From Oceanobacillus chungangensis (GTDB lineage: Bacteria > Bacillota > Bacilli > Bacillales > Amphibacillaceae), in assembly GCF_003369565.1 (NCBI RefSeq), contig NZ_PIOD01000025.1:299721-363720 (forward strand): a stretch of 64,000 bases of DNA, read 5' to 3'. The notes under the pieces are model-generated. The model saw only the letters and a program-made list of their open reading frames with translations, ran no database searches and had not been told where the DNA came from. The translations under genes and the position numbers were made by a program. Position 1 is the stretch's first letter, and each line of letters begins with the position of its first letter. Positions 35,508-44,324 of this stretch are shown here, piece by piece.

Positions 35508-37166
35508 ATGGAGAAATGGTGGAAAGAAGCGGTTGTGTATCAGGTTTATCCAAGAAGTTTTATGGATTCTAATGGAGATGGAATTGGTGATATCCAAGGA
35601 GTTATTTCCAAACTAGATTATCTTCAAGATTTAGGAATCGATGTAATCTGGATGTCGCCGATTTACCAATCTCCGAATGATGATAATGGCTATGATATTA
35701 GTAATTATCAGGAGATCATGGCTGAATTTGGAACAATGGCTGATTTTAATCAACTATTAGATGAAGTACATCAGCGAGAAATGAAATTAATTATGGATCT
35801 TGTCATTAATCATACCTCAGATGAGCATCAATGGTTTATTGAATCGAGAAAATCAAAGGATAATGCTTATCGCGATTATTATATATGGCATCCAGGGAAA
35901 AATGGCTCAGAGCCTAATAACTGGGAATCGATTTTTGGTGGATCTGCTTGGAAGTACGATAAAACAACAAATGAATATTTCCTTCATGTTTTCTCAAGTA
36001 AACAACCTGACCTCAACTGGGAAAATCCTAACGTAAGAAATGAGTTATACAATATGGTGAATTGGTGGCTGGATAAGGGAATTGATGGGTTTCGAGTTGA
36101 TGCAATCTCACATATTAAAAAGCGTCCAGGTTTTCCCGATTTACCGAATCCAAAGAAGAAGAAATATGTGCCATCATTTGCAGGTCACATGAATCAGAAT
36201 GGCATTCAAATTTTTCTAGAGGAATTAAAGGAAAAGACATTTGCTAACTACGATATTATGACGGTTGGGGAAGCAAATGGAGTGAAGATTGAAGATGCAG
36301 ATGTTTGGGTTGGCGAGAAAAATGGCAAGTTTAATATGATATTCCAATTCGAACATTTGGATTTATGGGGCAAGGATACTAATACAGGACTCGATATTCA
36401 TGCCTTGAAAAAGACATTGACGAAGTGGCAGAAGGGGCTTGATGGTTTTGGCTGGAATGCACTATTTCTAGAAAATCATGATCAGCCGCGTTCTGTTTCA
36501 ACGTGGGGAAATAGTGATCAGTATATAAAGGAATCAGCCAAATGCTTGGCAACAATGTATTTCCTTATGCAGGGAACACCGTTTATTTATCAAGGGCAAG
36601 AAATCGGTATGACGAATGTCCATTATCCATCAATTGATGATTATGATGATGTAGATGCGAAGAATCTATACGATAATGAACTGACAGCGGGAACACCAGT
36701 TGAGGAAATTATGGAAGTGATTTGGAAAACAGGTCGTGATAATTCAAGAACTCCGATGCAATGGAATGATACGGAAAATGCTGGTTTTTCTGATGGAAGG
36801 CCATGGCTTAAGGTGAATCCGAATTATAAAGAAATAAATGTAGCAAATGCAATGGACCATTCAGATTCTATTTTCTATTATTATAAATTACTAATAAAGC
36901 TTAGAAAAGAAAATCCTGTATTAATTTATGGTAGCTATGATCTTATTTTAGCTGGCCATGATCAGGTTTTTGCCTATACAAGAACACTTGATGGTGAGAA
37001 GGTGCTCATCATGACGAATCTCTTTGCTGTAGAAACGAAGGTGAAACTGCCAGATAAAGTTAATTTAGGAGCATTATTGCTGGCGAATTATCATGTTCAT
37101 TTAGGAGAATCTGAAAGAGTGTTAACGTTCAAACCTTATGAAGCTAGAGTTTATAAATTAGTATAA
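35508..37166 (+). CDS. malL: Oligo-1,6-glucosidase / alpha-glucosidase (GH13)
   Basis: A 552-residue cytoplasmic GH13 enzyme of the oligo-1,6-glucosidase group, with the usual start WWKEAVVYQVYPRSF. Catalytic sites are D198 in GFRVDAISH, E255 in TVGEANG and the Asp in FLENHDQPRSVS near 325. Region I is DLVINHTSDEH. No signal peptide. It should cleave isomaltose, panose and maltose delivered by the mdx importer, completing the breakdown begun by the neopullulanase. The malL homologue lies in the mdx locus of B. subtilis. A strong terminator follows. Confidence 0.9.
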   Translation: MEKWWKEAVVYQVYPRSFMDSNGDGIGDIQGVISKLDYLQDLGIDVIWMSPIYQSPNDDNGYDISNYQEIMAEFGTMADFNQLLDEVHQREMKLIMDLVINHTSDEHQWFIESRKSKDNAYRDYYIWHPGKNGSEPNNWESIFGGSAWKYDKTTNEYFLHVFSSKQPDLNWENPNVRNELYNMVNWWLDKGIDGFRVDAISHIKKRPGFPDLPNPKKKKYVPSFAGHMNQNGIQIFLEELKEKTFANYDIMTVGEANGVKIEDADVWVGEKNGKFNMIFQFEHLDLWGKDTNTGLDIHALKKTLTKWQKGLDGFGWNALFLENHDQPRSVSTWGNSDQYIKESAKCLATMYFLMQGTPFIYQGQEIGMTNVHYPSIDDYDDVDAKNLYDNELTAGTPVEEIMEVIWKTGRDNSRTPMQWNDTENAGFSDGRPWLKVNPNYKEINVANAMDHSDSIFYYYKLLIKLRKENPVLIYGSYDLILAGHDQVFAYTRTLDGEKVLIMTNLFAVETKVKLPDKVNLGALLLANYHVHLGESERVLTFKPYEARVYKLV

Positions 37167-37205
37167 TGCTAGCTTAAACGGTCTAATAAAATATGGTTAA
37201 GTAGT

Positions 37206-37242
37206 AAACAAACTGAATCAGCGGATTCAGTTTGTTTATTTT
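37206..37242 (+). terminator. Rho-independent terminator after malL
   Basis: AAACAAACTGAATC (37206-37219) and GATTCAGTTTGTTT (37224-37237) form a perfect 14-bp stem with a 4-base loop, followed by ATTTTC. Confidence 0.9.
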
Positions 37243-37293
37243 CTTGACATAAATTTGTTCTTTTGATACGTAAAGTTATTTTTAGAGTGACTT

Positions 37294-37332
37294 GAAAATG
37301 CTTCTCATTATCAATATAGTGGTTTATATAAT
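37294..37332 (+). promoter_or_regulatory. Fur-box-like operator and -10 box of the flavodoxin gene
   Basis: GAAAATGCTTCTCATTATC (37294-37312) matches 15 of 19 positions of the Fur box GATAATGATAATCATTATC. TATAAT follows at 37327-37332, so the Fur site covers the -35 area. This predicts derepression when iron is scarce. Confidence 0.65.
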
Positions 37333-37352
37333 TATTTATTGGAGGGGCAATT

Positions 37353-37823
37353 ATGAGCAAAATTTTAATGCTCTATGCTAGTGCGACTGGAAATACGGAG
37401 TTGATGGCTAAGGCAATGGTAAATCATTTAAGAAATAATAACCAGGACGTTGTTGTGAAGATGTTTGATTATGATGAAATAGAAGTAGAACAACTTGAAA
37501 ACTATGATGGTATATTATTTGGCGTTTATACTTGGGTTGGCGGAGATTTACCGTTTGAAGTTGAGGATTTTTACGATGAACTTGATGGTGTCAATATTAA
37601 AAGAAAACCATTCGCCGTTTTTGGCTCGGCAGATTCTTTTTATGATGAGTACGGAACTGCGCTTGATATAATGTATGAGCGTTTTGAGAAACTTGGTGCC
37701 GTTATGGTTCCAGAAAAGCTAGTTGTTGATTTGGGGCCAAATCAAGAAGATCTTAAGAAATGTGAACAGCTTGCTGATAGGCTATCAATGCTAATTAGTG
37801 GGAAGGAACTGAACGTTAAATAA
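37353..37823 (+). CDS. Flavodoxin
   Basis: A 156-residue FMN-binding electron carrier. The phosphate loop is SATGNTELMAK near residues 10-20. GVYTWVGGDLPFEVEDFYDEL near 65-85 and FGSADSFYDEYGTALD near 97-112 supply the isoalloxazine contacts. It resembles the B. subtilis flavodoxins YkuN/YkuP, which replace ferredoxin under iron limitation. GGAGGGG (37341-37347) precedes the ATG. The upstream Fur-box-like element supports iron control. It is monocistronic. Confidence 0.92.
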   Translation: MSKILMLYASATGNTELMAKAMVNHLRNNNQDVVVKMFDYDEIEVEQLENYDGILFGVYTWVGGDLPFEVEDFYDELDGVNIKRKPFAVFGSADSFYDEYGTALDIMYERFEKLGAVMVPEKLVVDLGPNQEDLKKCEQLADRLSMLISGKELNVK

Positions 37824-37863
37824 TAAAATTATTCATTTGCAGATAAGGAGGTTTAAAGCTATC

Positions 37864-38150
37864 TTATCTGCATTTGTAATAAGCGGTTCGAGCATTGGAA
37901 TTTAAGACTAGTTTTTGCTTAATAAGAAATTTTCCTCCTTGCCATTCCACTTTACTATTACTTCTGCTTCGGAGTTCCAAAGTTTTTTCATTATTTGGAT
38001 TACTCATACTAGTCACTTTCAGACTATTATTATCATCTAACATATCTGTCATTTCAAGTTCACTAGTTCTTGTATTGAGAGAGAATGTTATTGCCCCAAT
38101 TAATTGTGCATCGTTGCCCTTATAAATAAGTTCAATTCATTATCTTCATA
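37864..38150 (-). pseudogene. Decayed gene fragment of unknown family
   Basis: On the minus strand an open frame of about 90 codons reads IELIYKGNDAQLIGAITFSL and ends LNSNARTAYYKCR. Just upstream a second frame reads VTQHSNGYEDNELNL, so a single-base shift near 38138 would join them. There is no start codon with an RBS and no signal sequence, so this looks like the C-terminal remains of a lost gene. I do not recognise the family. Confidence 0.35.
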
Positions 38151-38172
38151 ACCATTACTATGCTGAGTCACC

Positions 38173-38206
38173 TTGGTAGTTAAGAAAATATATATTTTTC
38201 TTACTA
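38173..38206. repeat. Short hairpin repeat, copy 3 (partial)
   Basis: TAGTTAAGAAAATATATATTTTTCTTACTA at about 38177-38206 has the same hairpin layout as those at 14284 and 22070, but lacks the GTGCAACTAA tail. It is preceded by GAGTCACCTTGG, similar to the outer part of copy 2. The rest of 38207-38495 shows nothing I recognise. Confidence 0.45.
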
Positions 38207-38519
38207 AACAAGTACATCTGCAGTTTTCACTGAAAGACTTGGTGATAAAGAATTTTTCTAAAATCCAGCTATCCACTTTTATGTTTTACCTGAAAAAGTA
38301 AACATGTTGAAATACAAATGGATAGGACAGAATTCCGACTAGTAACAGGAAAAGATTACGCAATATGTTGCACCCCTTTTTAAAATTTATTTTATCGCAT
38401 TATTTTTATTTAATATAAAGGTGAAATAATATTTCGGTAAAAGCATTGTTTATTGACATGAAATTATATAATCTATAAACATACGAATATACCAAATGAT
38501 TCTGAAGGAGGGCGAGGAT

Positions 38520-39488
38520 TTGGGATATATCCTTGGTATTGATGGCGGTGGGACAAAAACAAGAGCAGCACTTGCCAATGAGAATGGAAAAGTTATTGCG
38601 CAAGCAACAGTTGGGGCTACGAATCTGAATTCAATTTCTAATCAATTGTTGATACAGACACTCGAGGAGCTTTTTCTTTCGTTAAAAAATCAGACGAGAA
38701 ATGTAGAGTTCAAATATATTCATATTTTTGCTGGAATTGCTGGAGCCGGAAATAAAACGAATCGATGTCGCTTCATTGATGTAATGAAACGCATCGTAAC
38801 AAATACTAGTCAAGTTCATGTAGAGACAGACCCTGTTAATGCCTTGTATTCTGGTACATACGGAAAACCAGGCATTGTGCAAATTTCAGGAACAGGGAGC
38901 ATCACCTATGGAATCAATTCTAAGTTACAGCATGATCGCGTTGGTGGATGGGGGTATTTTCTAGGTGATGAAGGTAGCGGATACGATATTGGTAGACAGG
39001 GGATAATGTGTGCTCTAAAAACCTATGATAGTAAAGAGGATAATACAATTTTATTGCCAAATCTATTCAGCTTTTTTAAAATAGTTCATCCACAGGAATT
39101 GATGAAAAAAATCTATTCATCGCCCACACCTAAGAATGACATTGCAGCTTTTGCAAAAATAGTACTTGATGCTCATAAACAAAAAGATTCAGTTGCTGGT
39201 GAAATAATTACTAATGTTGCAAAGGAATTAGCAACGAATATTATAATGCTTTATACAAAACATTTTCAGAAAAATGAAAAAACAGAAGTTGTATTATGTG
39301 GCGGCGTATTCAGTGAAGAAGAAATTCTTCCAAGACTAATAGCAACAAGGTTACAAAAGCTGCAGAAAAATTTGCAAGTAATTCTGCCAAAAATGCCTCC
39401 AGTTGGGGGATCATTAATCGGTGCTTATTTAAGCCAAGGGAAAGAGCCGTCCCAATCCGTCATTAACAATATAATTGATACAATCTAA
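38520..39488 (+). CDS. murK: BadF/BadG-type N-acetylmuramic acid/N-acetylglucosamine kinase (MurK-like)
   Basis: A 322-residue ASKHA-fold kinase. The phosphate-1 loop is GIDGGGTKTRAALANENG near residues 6-23. GTGSITYGI near 127-135 and GDEGSGYDIG near 152-161 are typical of BadF/BcrA-type sugar kinases, and LCGGVFSEEEILPRL lies near 262. It matches the type of the clostridial MurK, which phosphorylates MurNAc and GlcNAc at position 6. The start is TTG at 38520, since AAGGAGGG (38506-38513) precedes it; the ATG at 38496 lies before that RBS. Being next to murR and murQ makes the MurNAc role likely. murR follows 21 bases later. Confidence 0.82.
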   Translation: MGYILGIDGGGTKTRAALANENGKVIAQATVGATNLNSISNQLLIQTLEELFLSLKNQTRNVEFKYIHIFAGIAGAGNKTNRCRFIDVMKRIVTNTSQVHVETDPVNALYSGTYGKPGIVQISGTGSITYGINSKLQHDRVGGWGYFLGDEGSGYDIGRQGIMCALKTYDSKEDNTILLPNLFSFFKIVHPQELMKKIYSSPTPKNDIAAFAKIVLDAHKQKDSVAGEIITNVAKELATNIIMLYTKHFQKNEKTEVVLCGGVFSEEEILPRLIATRLQKLQKNLQVILPKMPPVGGSLIGAYLSQGKEPSQSVINNIIDTI

Positions 39489-39509
39489 ATTAGAGAAGAG
39501 GTTGAAGCA

Positions 39510-40370
39510 ATGTCGCACATTAAAGGTGGACTTGTGATTTTGAAGGAAATGGTAAATCGTTTACCGCCTTCAGAGAGAAAAATAGCAGAATATATTTTGC
39601 GAAATCCAGAGGAATCGGTTCTTTTAACGGCGTTAATGCTAGGGGAAAAGAGTAATACGAGTAGTGCCGCCGTTATTCGCCTTTGCAAATCATTAGGGTT
39701 TAGCGGGTTGCAGGAGTTAAAAATCCGTATTGCAGGTGACTTGCAGGAGGAGGCAGTCGATGAATATCGGGATATTGAGCCAAATGAAGGATTTAATAAT
39801 ATTATTCAAAAGGTAACATCGAATACAATTCAGACGTTAAAGGAAACTGCAGATATGATGAACATTAAAGCTCTTGAAAAAGCAATAAGTGCTCTATCAA
39901 CTTCAAACTCAATTATTTTCTTCGGTGTCGGAGCATCCAATATTGCTGCAAAGGATGCCGAGCAGAAATTTTTACGAATTAATAAAAATGCATTCTCGTT
40001 CTCGGATGTACATATGGCCGCAACAACTGTTGCAAACAAAGGAGAAGGTGATGTCGTTGTTGGGATTTCCTTTTCTGGTAATACGGAAGAAGTGGCGAAA
40101 TTAATGGAGCTTGCAAAATCGAAGCGGACGACAACGATTAGTATTACGAAATATGGAAACACTGCTGTCTCAAACTATTCCGATATTCGTTTATTTACTT
40201 CCGCCGCAAAGGAAGCAACGATTCGAAGCGGAGCAACATCCTCACGCATTGCCCAGCTTCATGTAATTGATATTTTGTTTATGACACTTGCCTCTGTTGA
40301 ATATGAAAAAACAGTGAAACATCTAGACGAAACAAGAGCTGCAATTTCCTTTATTAAAGATGCTTTCTAA
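39510..40370 (+). CDS. murR: MurR/RpiR family transcriptional regulator
   Basis: A 286-residue regulator. The N-terminal RpiR helix-turn-helix covers about residues 1-77 with LPPSERKIAEYILRNPEES and TSSAAVIRLCKSLGFSGLQELKI. The SIS sugar-phosphate-binding domain follows at about 115-260, with IIFFGVGASNIAAKDAEQKF and VVGISFSGNTEEVAKLMELAK. Known MurR proteins sense MurNAc-6-phosphate and control the murQ genes. It lies between murK and murQ. A 460-base region with a repeat and a new strong promoter separates it from murQ. Confidence 0.9.
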   Translation: MSHIKGGLVILKEMVNRLPPSERKIAEYILRNPEESVLLTALMLGEKSNTSSAAVIRLCKSLGFSGLQELKIRIAGDLQEEAVDEYRDIEPNEGFNNIIQKVTSNTIQTLKETADMMNIKALEKAISALSTSNSIIFFGVGASNIAAKDAEQKFLRINKNAFSFSDVHMAATTVANKGEGDVVVGISFSGNTEEVAKLMELAKSKRTTTISITKYGNTAVSNYSDIRLFTSAAKEATIRSGATSSRIAQLHVIDILFMTLASVEYEKTVKHLDETRAAISFIKDAF

Positions 40371-40749
40371 TAGACAAGGACTACTAGAACTGTGTTACTC
40401 ATCTTTATTAAGACTTCGAACTAACTAAGGATGATATATACTTCCTTGGCCTTCGCTCCAGAAATACACTACGCTTTCCCGGGAGCTGGTGAGCCTCCTT
40501 GTGCTGTCGCACTTCGAAGTCTCACCTAGGCTCTTCTTCCCGCAGGAGTCTTCGTGTATTTCTTCCGCTGATGATAGTGTAGAATCTCGAAGCAAAAGAA
40601 TGGCAAACCCACTAAGAATCAACGTTGATTGTAACAACATACTCAGCCTTGTGTGTAGGTAGCCAACTACTGTCTAGATCTGAAGCACTTGTGTCACTAT
40701 TTCACAGTATATATCAACTGAAATTTAATTACAGAAAATATAATATATA
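40371..40749. other. Intergenic region with repeat copy B
   Basis: It contains dispersed repeat copy B and right of it an end sequence ACTATTTCACAGTATATATCAACT (split as two motifs at about 40695-40720) that mirrors the left end of copy A on the other strand. The AT-rich promoter of murQ follows directly. Confidence 0.55.
40408..40571 (+). repeat. Dispersed palindromic repeat, copy B
   Basis: The core (40446-40571) carries GAAATACACTACGCTTTCC, GAGCTGGTGAGCC, CACTTCGAAGTCTCACC and CCCGCAGGAGTCTTCG in the same order as copies A and C. The lead sequence TTCGAACTAACTAAGG (40414-40429) corresponds to TGCGAACTAACTTA of copy A. Confidence 0.8.
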
Positions 40750-40802
40750 TTGACAATATAATTCAGCAACATTATAATGAAGTAAAATTATGAAAATTTA
40801 CT
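40750..40802 (+). promoter_or_regulatory. Promoter of murQ and the amino-sugar ABC operon
   Basis: TTGACA (40750-40755) and TATAAT (40773-40778) are spaced by exactly 17, a consensus sigma-A promoter. AGTAAAATTATGAAAATTTACT (40781-40802, an imperfect 22-bp palindrome) overlaps the start of transcription and could be the MurR operator; this is inference. Confidence 0.8.
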
Positions 40803-40830
40803 TTTCATCTTAAGTATAGAGGAGAATGGC

Positions 40831-41736
40831 ATGCAGATGGAATTATCCAGACTTACCACAGAGCAGAGAAACAAGAAGAGTATGAACCTGGATCAAATGT
40901 CTACAGCTGAGATACTGCACACAATTAATGAAGAAGATAAAAAAGTTGCTTTTGCAGTAGAAAAGGTACTGCCGAAGATTGAGGTTGCGGTAGATCATAT
41001 TGTACCATCGCTCGCCAGTGGTGGCAGGCTATTTTATGTTGGCGCTGGAACAAGCGGAAGGTTAGGGGTAATTGATGCATCAGAATGTCCACCAACATTT
41101 ATGACACCAAAAGAGATGGTGCAGACAGTAATGGCAGGAGGAATGGATGCATTTTTTAATGCGGCAGAAGGGTCTGAGGATAATGAAAATCAAGGGGGTC
41201 TTGATTTACAGACAAGGAAGCTTGCAAAGAAGGATGTTGTAATTGGAATCACCGCAAGTGGACGTACACCATATCCAATAGGTGCTCTCAAATATGCAAA
41301 AACAATTGGAGCATATACCATTGCATTATCATGTAATCAAGATTCCTTGATTAGTAGTGATGCAGATTGTGCGATTGAAGTTGTCGTTGGTCCTGAAGTA
41401 TTAACAGGGTCTACACGAATGAAAGCGGCTACTGCGCATAAAATGATATTGAATATGATAAGTACGGCAACAATGGTGAAGCTAGGAAAAGTCCACGAGA
41501 ATCTAATGGTCGATCTTCATGCGAATAACTATAAACTTCGGGAAAGAGCAAAGCGAACAGTAAGTGAAGTAACAAAAGCTACCTATGAAGAGGTAGAAAA
41601 AATACTTATTCAGACGAACTATAAAGTAAAGCCAGCGATTGTAATGCTTAAAAGAAATGTCACGCTGCAAGAAGCAGAAGAGGCAATTGTTCAATCGGAT
41701 GGTTATGTAAGAAAGGCAATTGACTATCTTTCATAA
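40831..41736 (+). CDS. murQ: N-acetylmuramic acid 6-phosphate etherase
   Basis: A 301-residue SIS-fold enzyme that splits MurNAc-6-phosphate into GlcNAc-6-phosphate and D-lactate in the cytoplasm. The signature FYVGAGTSGRLGVIDASECPPTF lies near 69-91 (given here in parts: GAGTSGRLG, DASECPPTF), GITASGRTPYPIGAL near 146-160 and GSTRMKAATAHKMILN near 192-207. The N-terminus LTTEQRNKKSMNLDQMST is also typical. GAGGAGAATGGC precedes the ATG. It is first in a transcript that probably continues into the ABC importer genes. Confidence 0.95.
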   Translation: MQMELSRLTTEQRNKKSMNLDQMSTAEILHTINEEDKKVAFAVEKVLPKIEVAVDHIVPSLASGGRLFYVGAGTSGRLGVIDASECPPTFMTPKEMVQTVMAGGMDAFFNAAEGSEDNENQGGLDLQTRKLAKKDVVIGITASGRTPYPIGALKYAKTIGAYTIALSCNQDSLISSDADCAIEVVVGPEVLTGSTRMKAATAHKMILNMISTATMVKLGKVHENLMVDLHANNYKLRERAKRTVSEVTKATYEEVEKILIQTNYKVKPAIVMLKRNVTLQEAEEAIVQSDGYVRKAIDYLS

Positions 41737-41756
41737 GATAGGAAGCTTTGAAATTC

Positions 41757-41790
41757 CATTAATAGCCATGTCGCTATTAATGTCTTTCAC
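41757..41790 (+). promoter_or_regulatory. Hairpin between murQ and the binding-protein gene
   Basis: CATTAATAG (41757-41765) pairs with CTATTAATG (41774-41782), followed by TCTTTC. The T content is weak, so partial termination or RNA processing is more likely than a full stop. Confidence 0.55.
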
Positions 41791-41822
41791 ATAATTAAAG
41801 AAAATAAGAGGGGATGAATAAC

Positions 41823-43199
41823 TTGAAACAATTACAAAAAGGACGAGTCTGGTTATTACTCACTTTAATGTTAGCGCTTGCACTTGTTATTTCAGCATGT
41901 TCTTCAGACGATGCAGATTCAGATTCTAGTTCTTCAAGTGACGGGACAGATGAACCAAGTGATTCAACAAATGATGGAACTGATGGAGCAATATCAGGAG
42001 ATCTCGAAATTCAATATTTTGTAGGGGGATATGGTGATTCCTGGTGGAAAGAAGTTATTGCTGATTTTAAAGAAGCAAATCCAGATGTAAATATTGTCGA
42101 GCATGCAGGTCCAAATATTAATGAAGAGATGCGTTCACGTTGGGTATCAAATGACCCGCCAGATGTCGTGTACATTGATGGGGCAGGATCCAGTGAAACG
42201 CAAATGGTAGAAGATGGACAATTAATGAATTTAACAGAATGGGTCAAGGAGATTGAGCTTGAAGGTGGCGACAAGCTGATTGATAGTTTTATTGTTGCTC
42301 CCGCATCCTATGATGGTGATATTTATTCGTTGCCACTTGTGTTTGATACATGGGGAACATGGTACGACAGGGCATTATTTGATGAAAAAGGCTATGAAGT
42401 ACCAACAGATTTCGATAGTTTCATGAGTTCAATGGAAAAGATTAAAGAAGGGGAAGATATTGATCCATTAGTAACAAGTGGGCAGCATCCATACTATTTC
42501 ATGCGTGGGATGCTTTACCCTGCATTTGCAGCTGCTGGTGGTGAAGAATTGCTTGCGGATCTTATCAGTGGTGCAGAAGGTGCCTGGAGTAGTGACGTTA
42601 CATTAGAAACGATGAAGAAGGTAGAGGAAATTCAGAAAGCTGGATTCTTTGATTCAGGACTAGGAGCATTAAATCACACGCAATCCCAGATGAATTTCTT
42701 ATTGCATGATAATGCTTTTGTACCAGTAGGTTTCTGGCTGCCAAATGAGATGGCAAATGATATTCCAGAAGGATTTGACTTTGGATTTATTCCATCACCA
42801 ATGCAAGACGCGGGTGAACCGTTTGCAATCGTTCCAGATTTACGTCCACTAGCAATCGCAGAGAACGCGGAGAATCCGGAGGCGGCTAAAGCATTTGTTG
42901 AGTTTGTATTTACGAGAGAATATGCGATGTCATTCTCTGAGCATACGGGAGCGATTATGAATATTAATGGCGTTGATTTAACAGAAAATGAAAATGTTCC
43001 TAGTTATTTAACAGAGGCTAATGCAATGATTAATGACCCGGAACAAGTGCAAATCTATGAGAAGCCATATCCTATGAGTGCAGATTTAGAGACACCACTT
43101 GGCAATGCTTTAATGTCACTGATGCTGGGGAATATGACAGCAGAACAATTTGTTGAAGAAGCTGAAAAAGCTGCAGCAGAATATCGCAGCGGTCTATAA
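41823..43199 (+). CDS. Carbohydrate ABC transporter binding lipoprotein (amino sugar importer)
   Basis: A 458-residue extracellular binding protein of SBP family 1. The signal peptide ends in the lipobox VISAC with C26, followed by a long Asp/Ser/Gly-rich linker to about residue 60. The mature fold begins LEIQYFVGGYGDSWWKEV, and LPLVFDTWGTWYDRALFDEKGYEVP near 155-180 is typical of sugar-binding proteins. Its place after murQ suggests MurNAc, GlcNAc or a MurNAc disaccharide as ligand. TTG at 41823 is chosen because AAGAGGGG (41806-41813) abuts the ATG at 41814 too closely. A hairpin follows the gene. Confidence 0.85.
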   Translation: MKQLQKGRVWLLLTLMLALALVISACSSDDADSDSSSSSDGTDEPSDSTNDGTDGAISGDLEIQYFVGGYGDSWWKEVIADFKEANPDVNIVEHAGPNINEEMRSRWVSNDPPDVVYIDGAGSSETQMVEDGQLMNLTEWVKEIELEGGDKLIDSFIVAPASYDGDIYSLPLVFDTWGTWYDRALFDEKGYEVPTDFDSFMSSMEKIKEGEDIDPLVTSGQHPYYFMRGMLYPAFAAAGGEELLADLISGAEGAWSSDVTLETMKKVEEIQKAGFFDSGLGALNHTQSQMNFLLHDNAFVPVGFWLPNEMANDIPEGFDFGFIPSPMQDAGEPFAIVPDLRPLAIAENAENPEAAKAFVEFVFTREYAMSFSEHTGAIMNINGVDLTENENVPSYLTEANAMINDPEQVQIYEKPYPMSADLETPLGNALMSLMLGNMTAEQFVEEAEKAAAEYRSGL

Positions 43200-43207
43200 G
43201 TAAATGA

Positions 43208-43254
43208 AATTGGTGTGGGATGTGACGGTACTTCTTTAGCATTCCATACCAATT
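43208..43254 (+). promoter_or_regulatory. Intercistronic hairpin after the binding-protein gene
   Basis: AATTGGTGTGG...GATG (from 43209) can pair with CATTCC...ATACCAATT (to 43254) in an imperfect stem of about 14 bp. It sits between the binding-protein and permease genes, like the hairpin between mdxE and mdxF. The next 140 bases before the permease hold a further hairpin, AAGAAAG...CTTTCTT (43269-43291). Confidence 0.65.
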
Positions 43255-43396
43255 ATTTCATTTATAGCTAAGAAAGATGAAGCACTTTCTTAAATTAAAC
43301 TTGAAAGAATATTAACTAAAGTGTTAGCTAATCTTAAGGATTTTAGAAATATCGGTTTTTATCGGTTCTTTATTTGCCATAGAAAAGGGTGATAAA

Positions 43397-44290
43397 ATGG
43401 TTCAATCCAAAAAGCAAAAATATATGTTTCTAGCATTTTGTTTAGTTCCTACTTTTATTTTGTTTGCGATCTTTACGCTTTATCCGTTGTTCAGCGGATT
43501 GTATTATTCCTTTTTTGATTGGTCGGGCTCATCAAGCAATAAAACGTTTATTGGATTTGGTAATTACATAAAGCTATTTAATGATGCAATCATCCCGAAT
43601 ACTATTATTCATGATTATTTTCTAGTTGTAACTAAGGTTATTGGGATTATGGTTTTGGCGATGTTCTTTGCGGTTGCGTTAACCCAGCTTAAACTAAAAG
43701 AAGCGCCATTTTATCGGGTTATATTTTTCTTTCCAAATATCATGTCGGTTGTTGTTATTGGGATCCTATGGATGTTCATTTATAATCCGAGTATTGGTTT
43801 AGTCAATTCAGGTTTAGAATTCATTGGCTTAGAGTCATTAGCAAAACCATGGCTCGGTGATGAAAAATGGGCACTTCCTAGTCTCGTATTACCATCGGTC
43901 TGGGCGGGGATTGGTTTATTTATGCTTATGCTTATCGGTGGTATTTCAAACATTGATAAAAGCTATTATGAAGCAGCTGAGATAGATGGGGCAACACAGT
44001 GGCAGCAATACTGGAAGGTAACTGTTCCGCTGCTATGGCCGCAAATAAAGATTGCGATTCTTTATATTGTAATCACAACACTAAATGGCTCCTTTGTTAT
44101 CGTTCAGGTTATGACTGGCGGGGGACCAAATAATGCGACACATGTAATGGGTTCCTACCTTTATCAGCAAGCATTTGTTCAGTTTAATTTCGGATATGGG
44201 GCAACAATTGGTGTGATGATTTTAGTACTGTCATTACTCACCGTGCTCATTTTACAATTCTTTATGCGTAGAGAAAAAGTAGATTACTAA
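43397..44290 (+). CDS. Carbohydrate ABC transporter permease, MalF-type
   Basis: A 297-residue membrane protein with six helices (about residues 10-32, 78-100, 108-130, 155-180, 207-228 and 265-288). The EAA loop is KSYYEAAEIDGATQWQQYW followed by VTVPLLWP. It pairs with the next permease and takes substrate from the preceding binding protein. GAAAAGGGTG precedes the ATG. No ATPase gene follows, so the importer likely shares an MsmX-type ATPase. Confidence 0.9.
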   Translation: MVQSKKQKYMFLAFCLVPTFILFAIFTLYPLFSGLYYSFFDWSGSSSNKTFIGFGNYIKLFNDAIIPNTIIHDYFLVVTKVIGIMVLAMFFAVALTQLKLKEAPFYRVIFFFPNIMSVVVIGILWMFIYNPSIGLVNSGLEFIGLESLAKPWLGDEKWALPSLVLPSVWAGIGLFMLMLIGGISNIDKSYYEAAEIDGATQWQQYWKVTVPLLWPQIKIAILYIVITTLNGSFVIVQVMTGGGPNNATHVMGSYLYQQAFVQFNFGYGATIGVMILVLSLLTVLILQFFMRREKVDY

Positions 44291-44324
44291 TCATGAGAGT
44301 AAAGCATGGAAGGGATGAATAATC

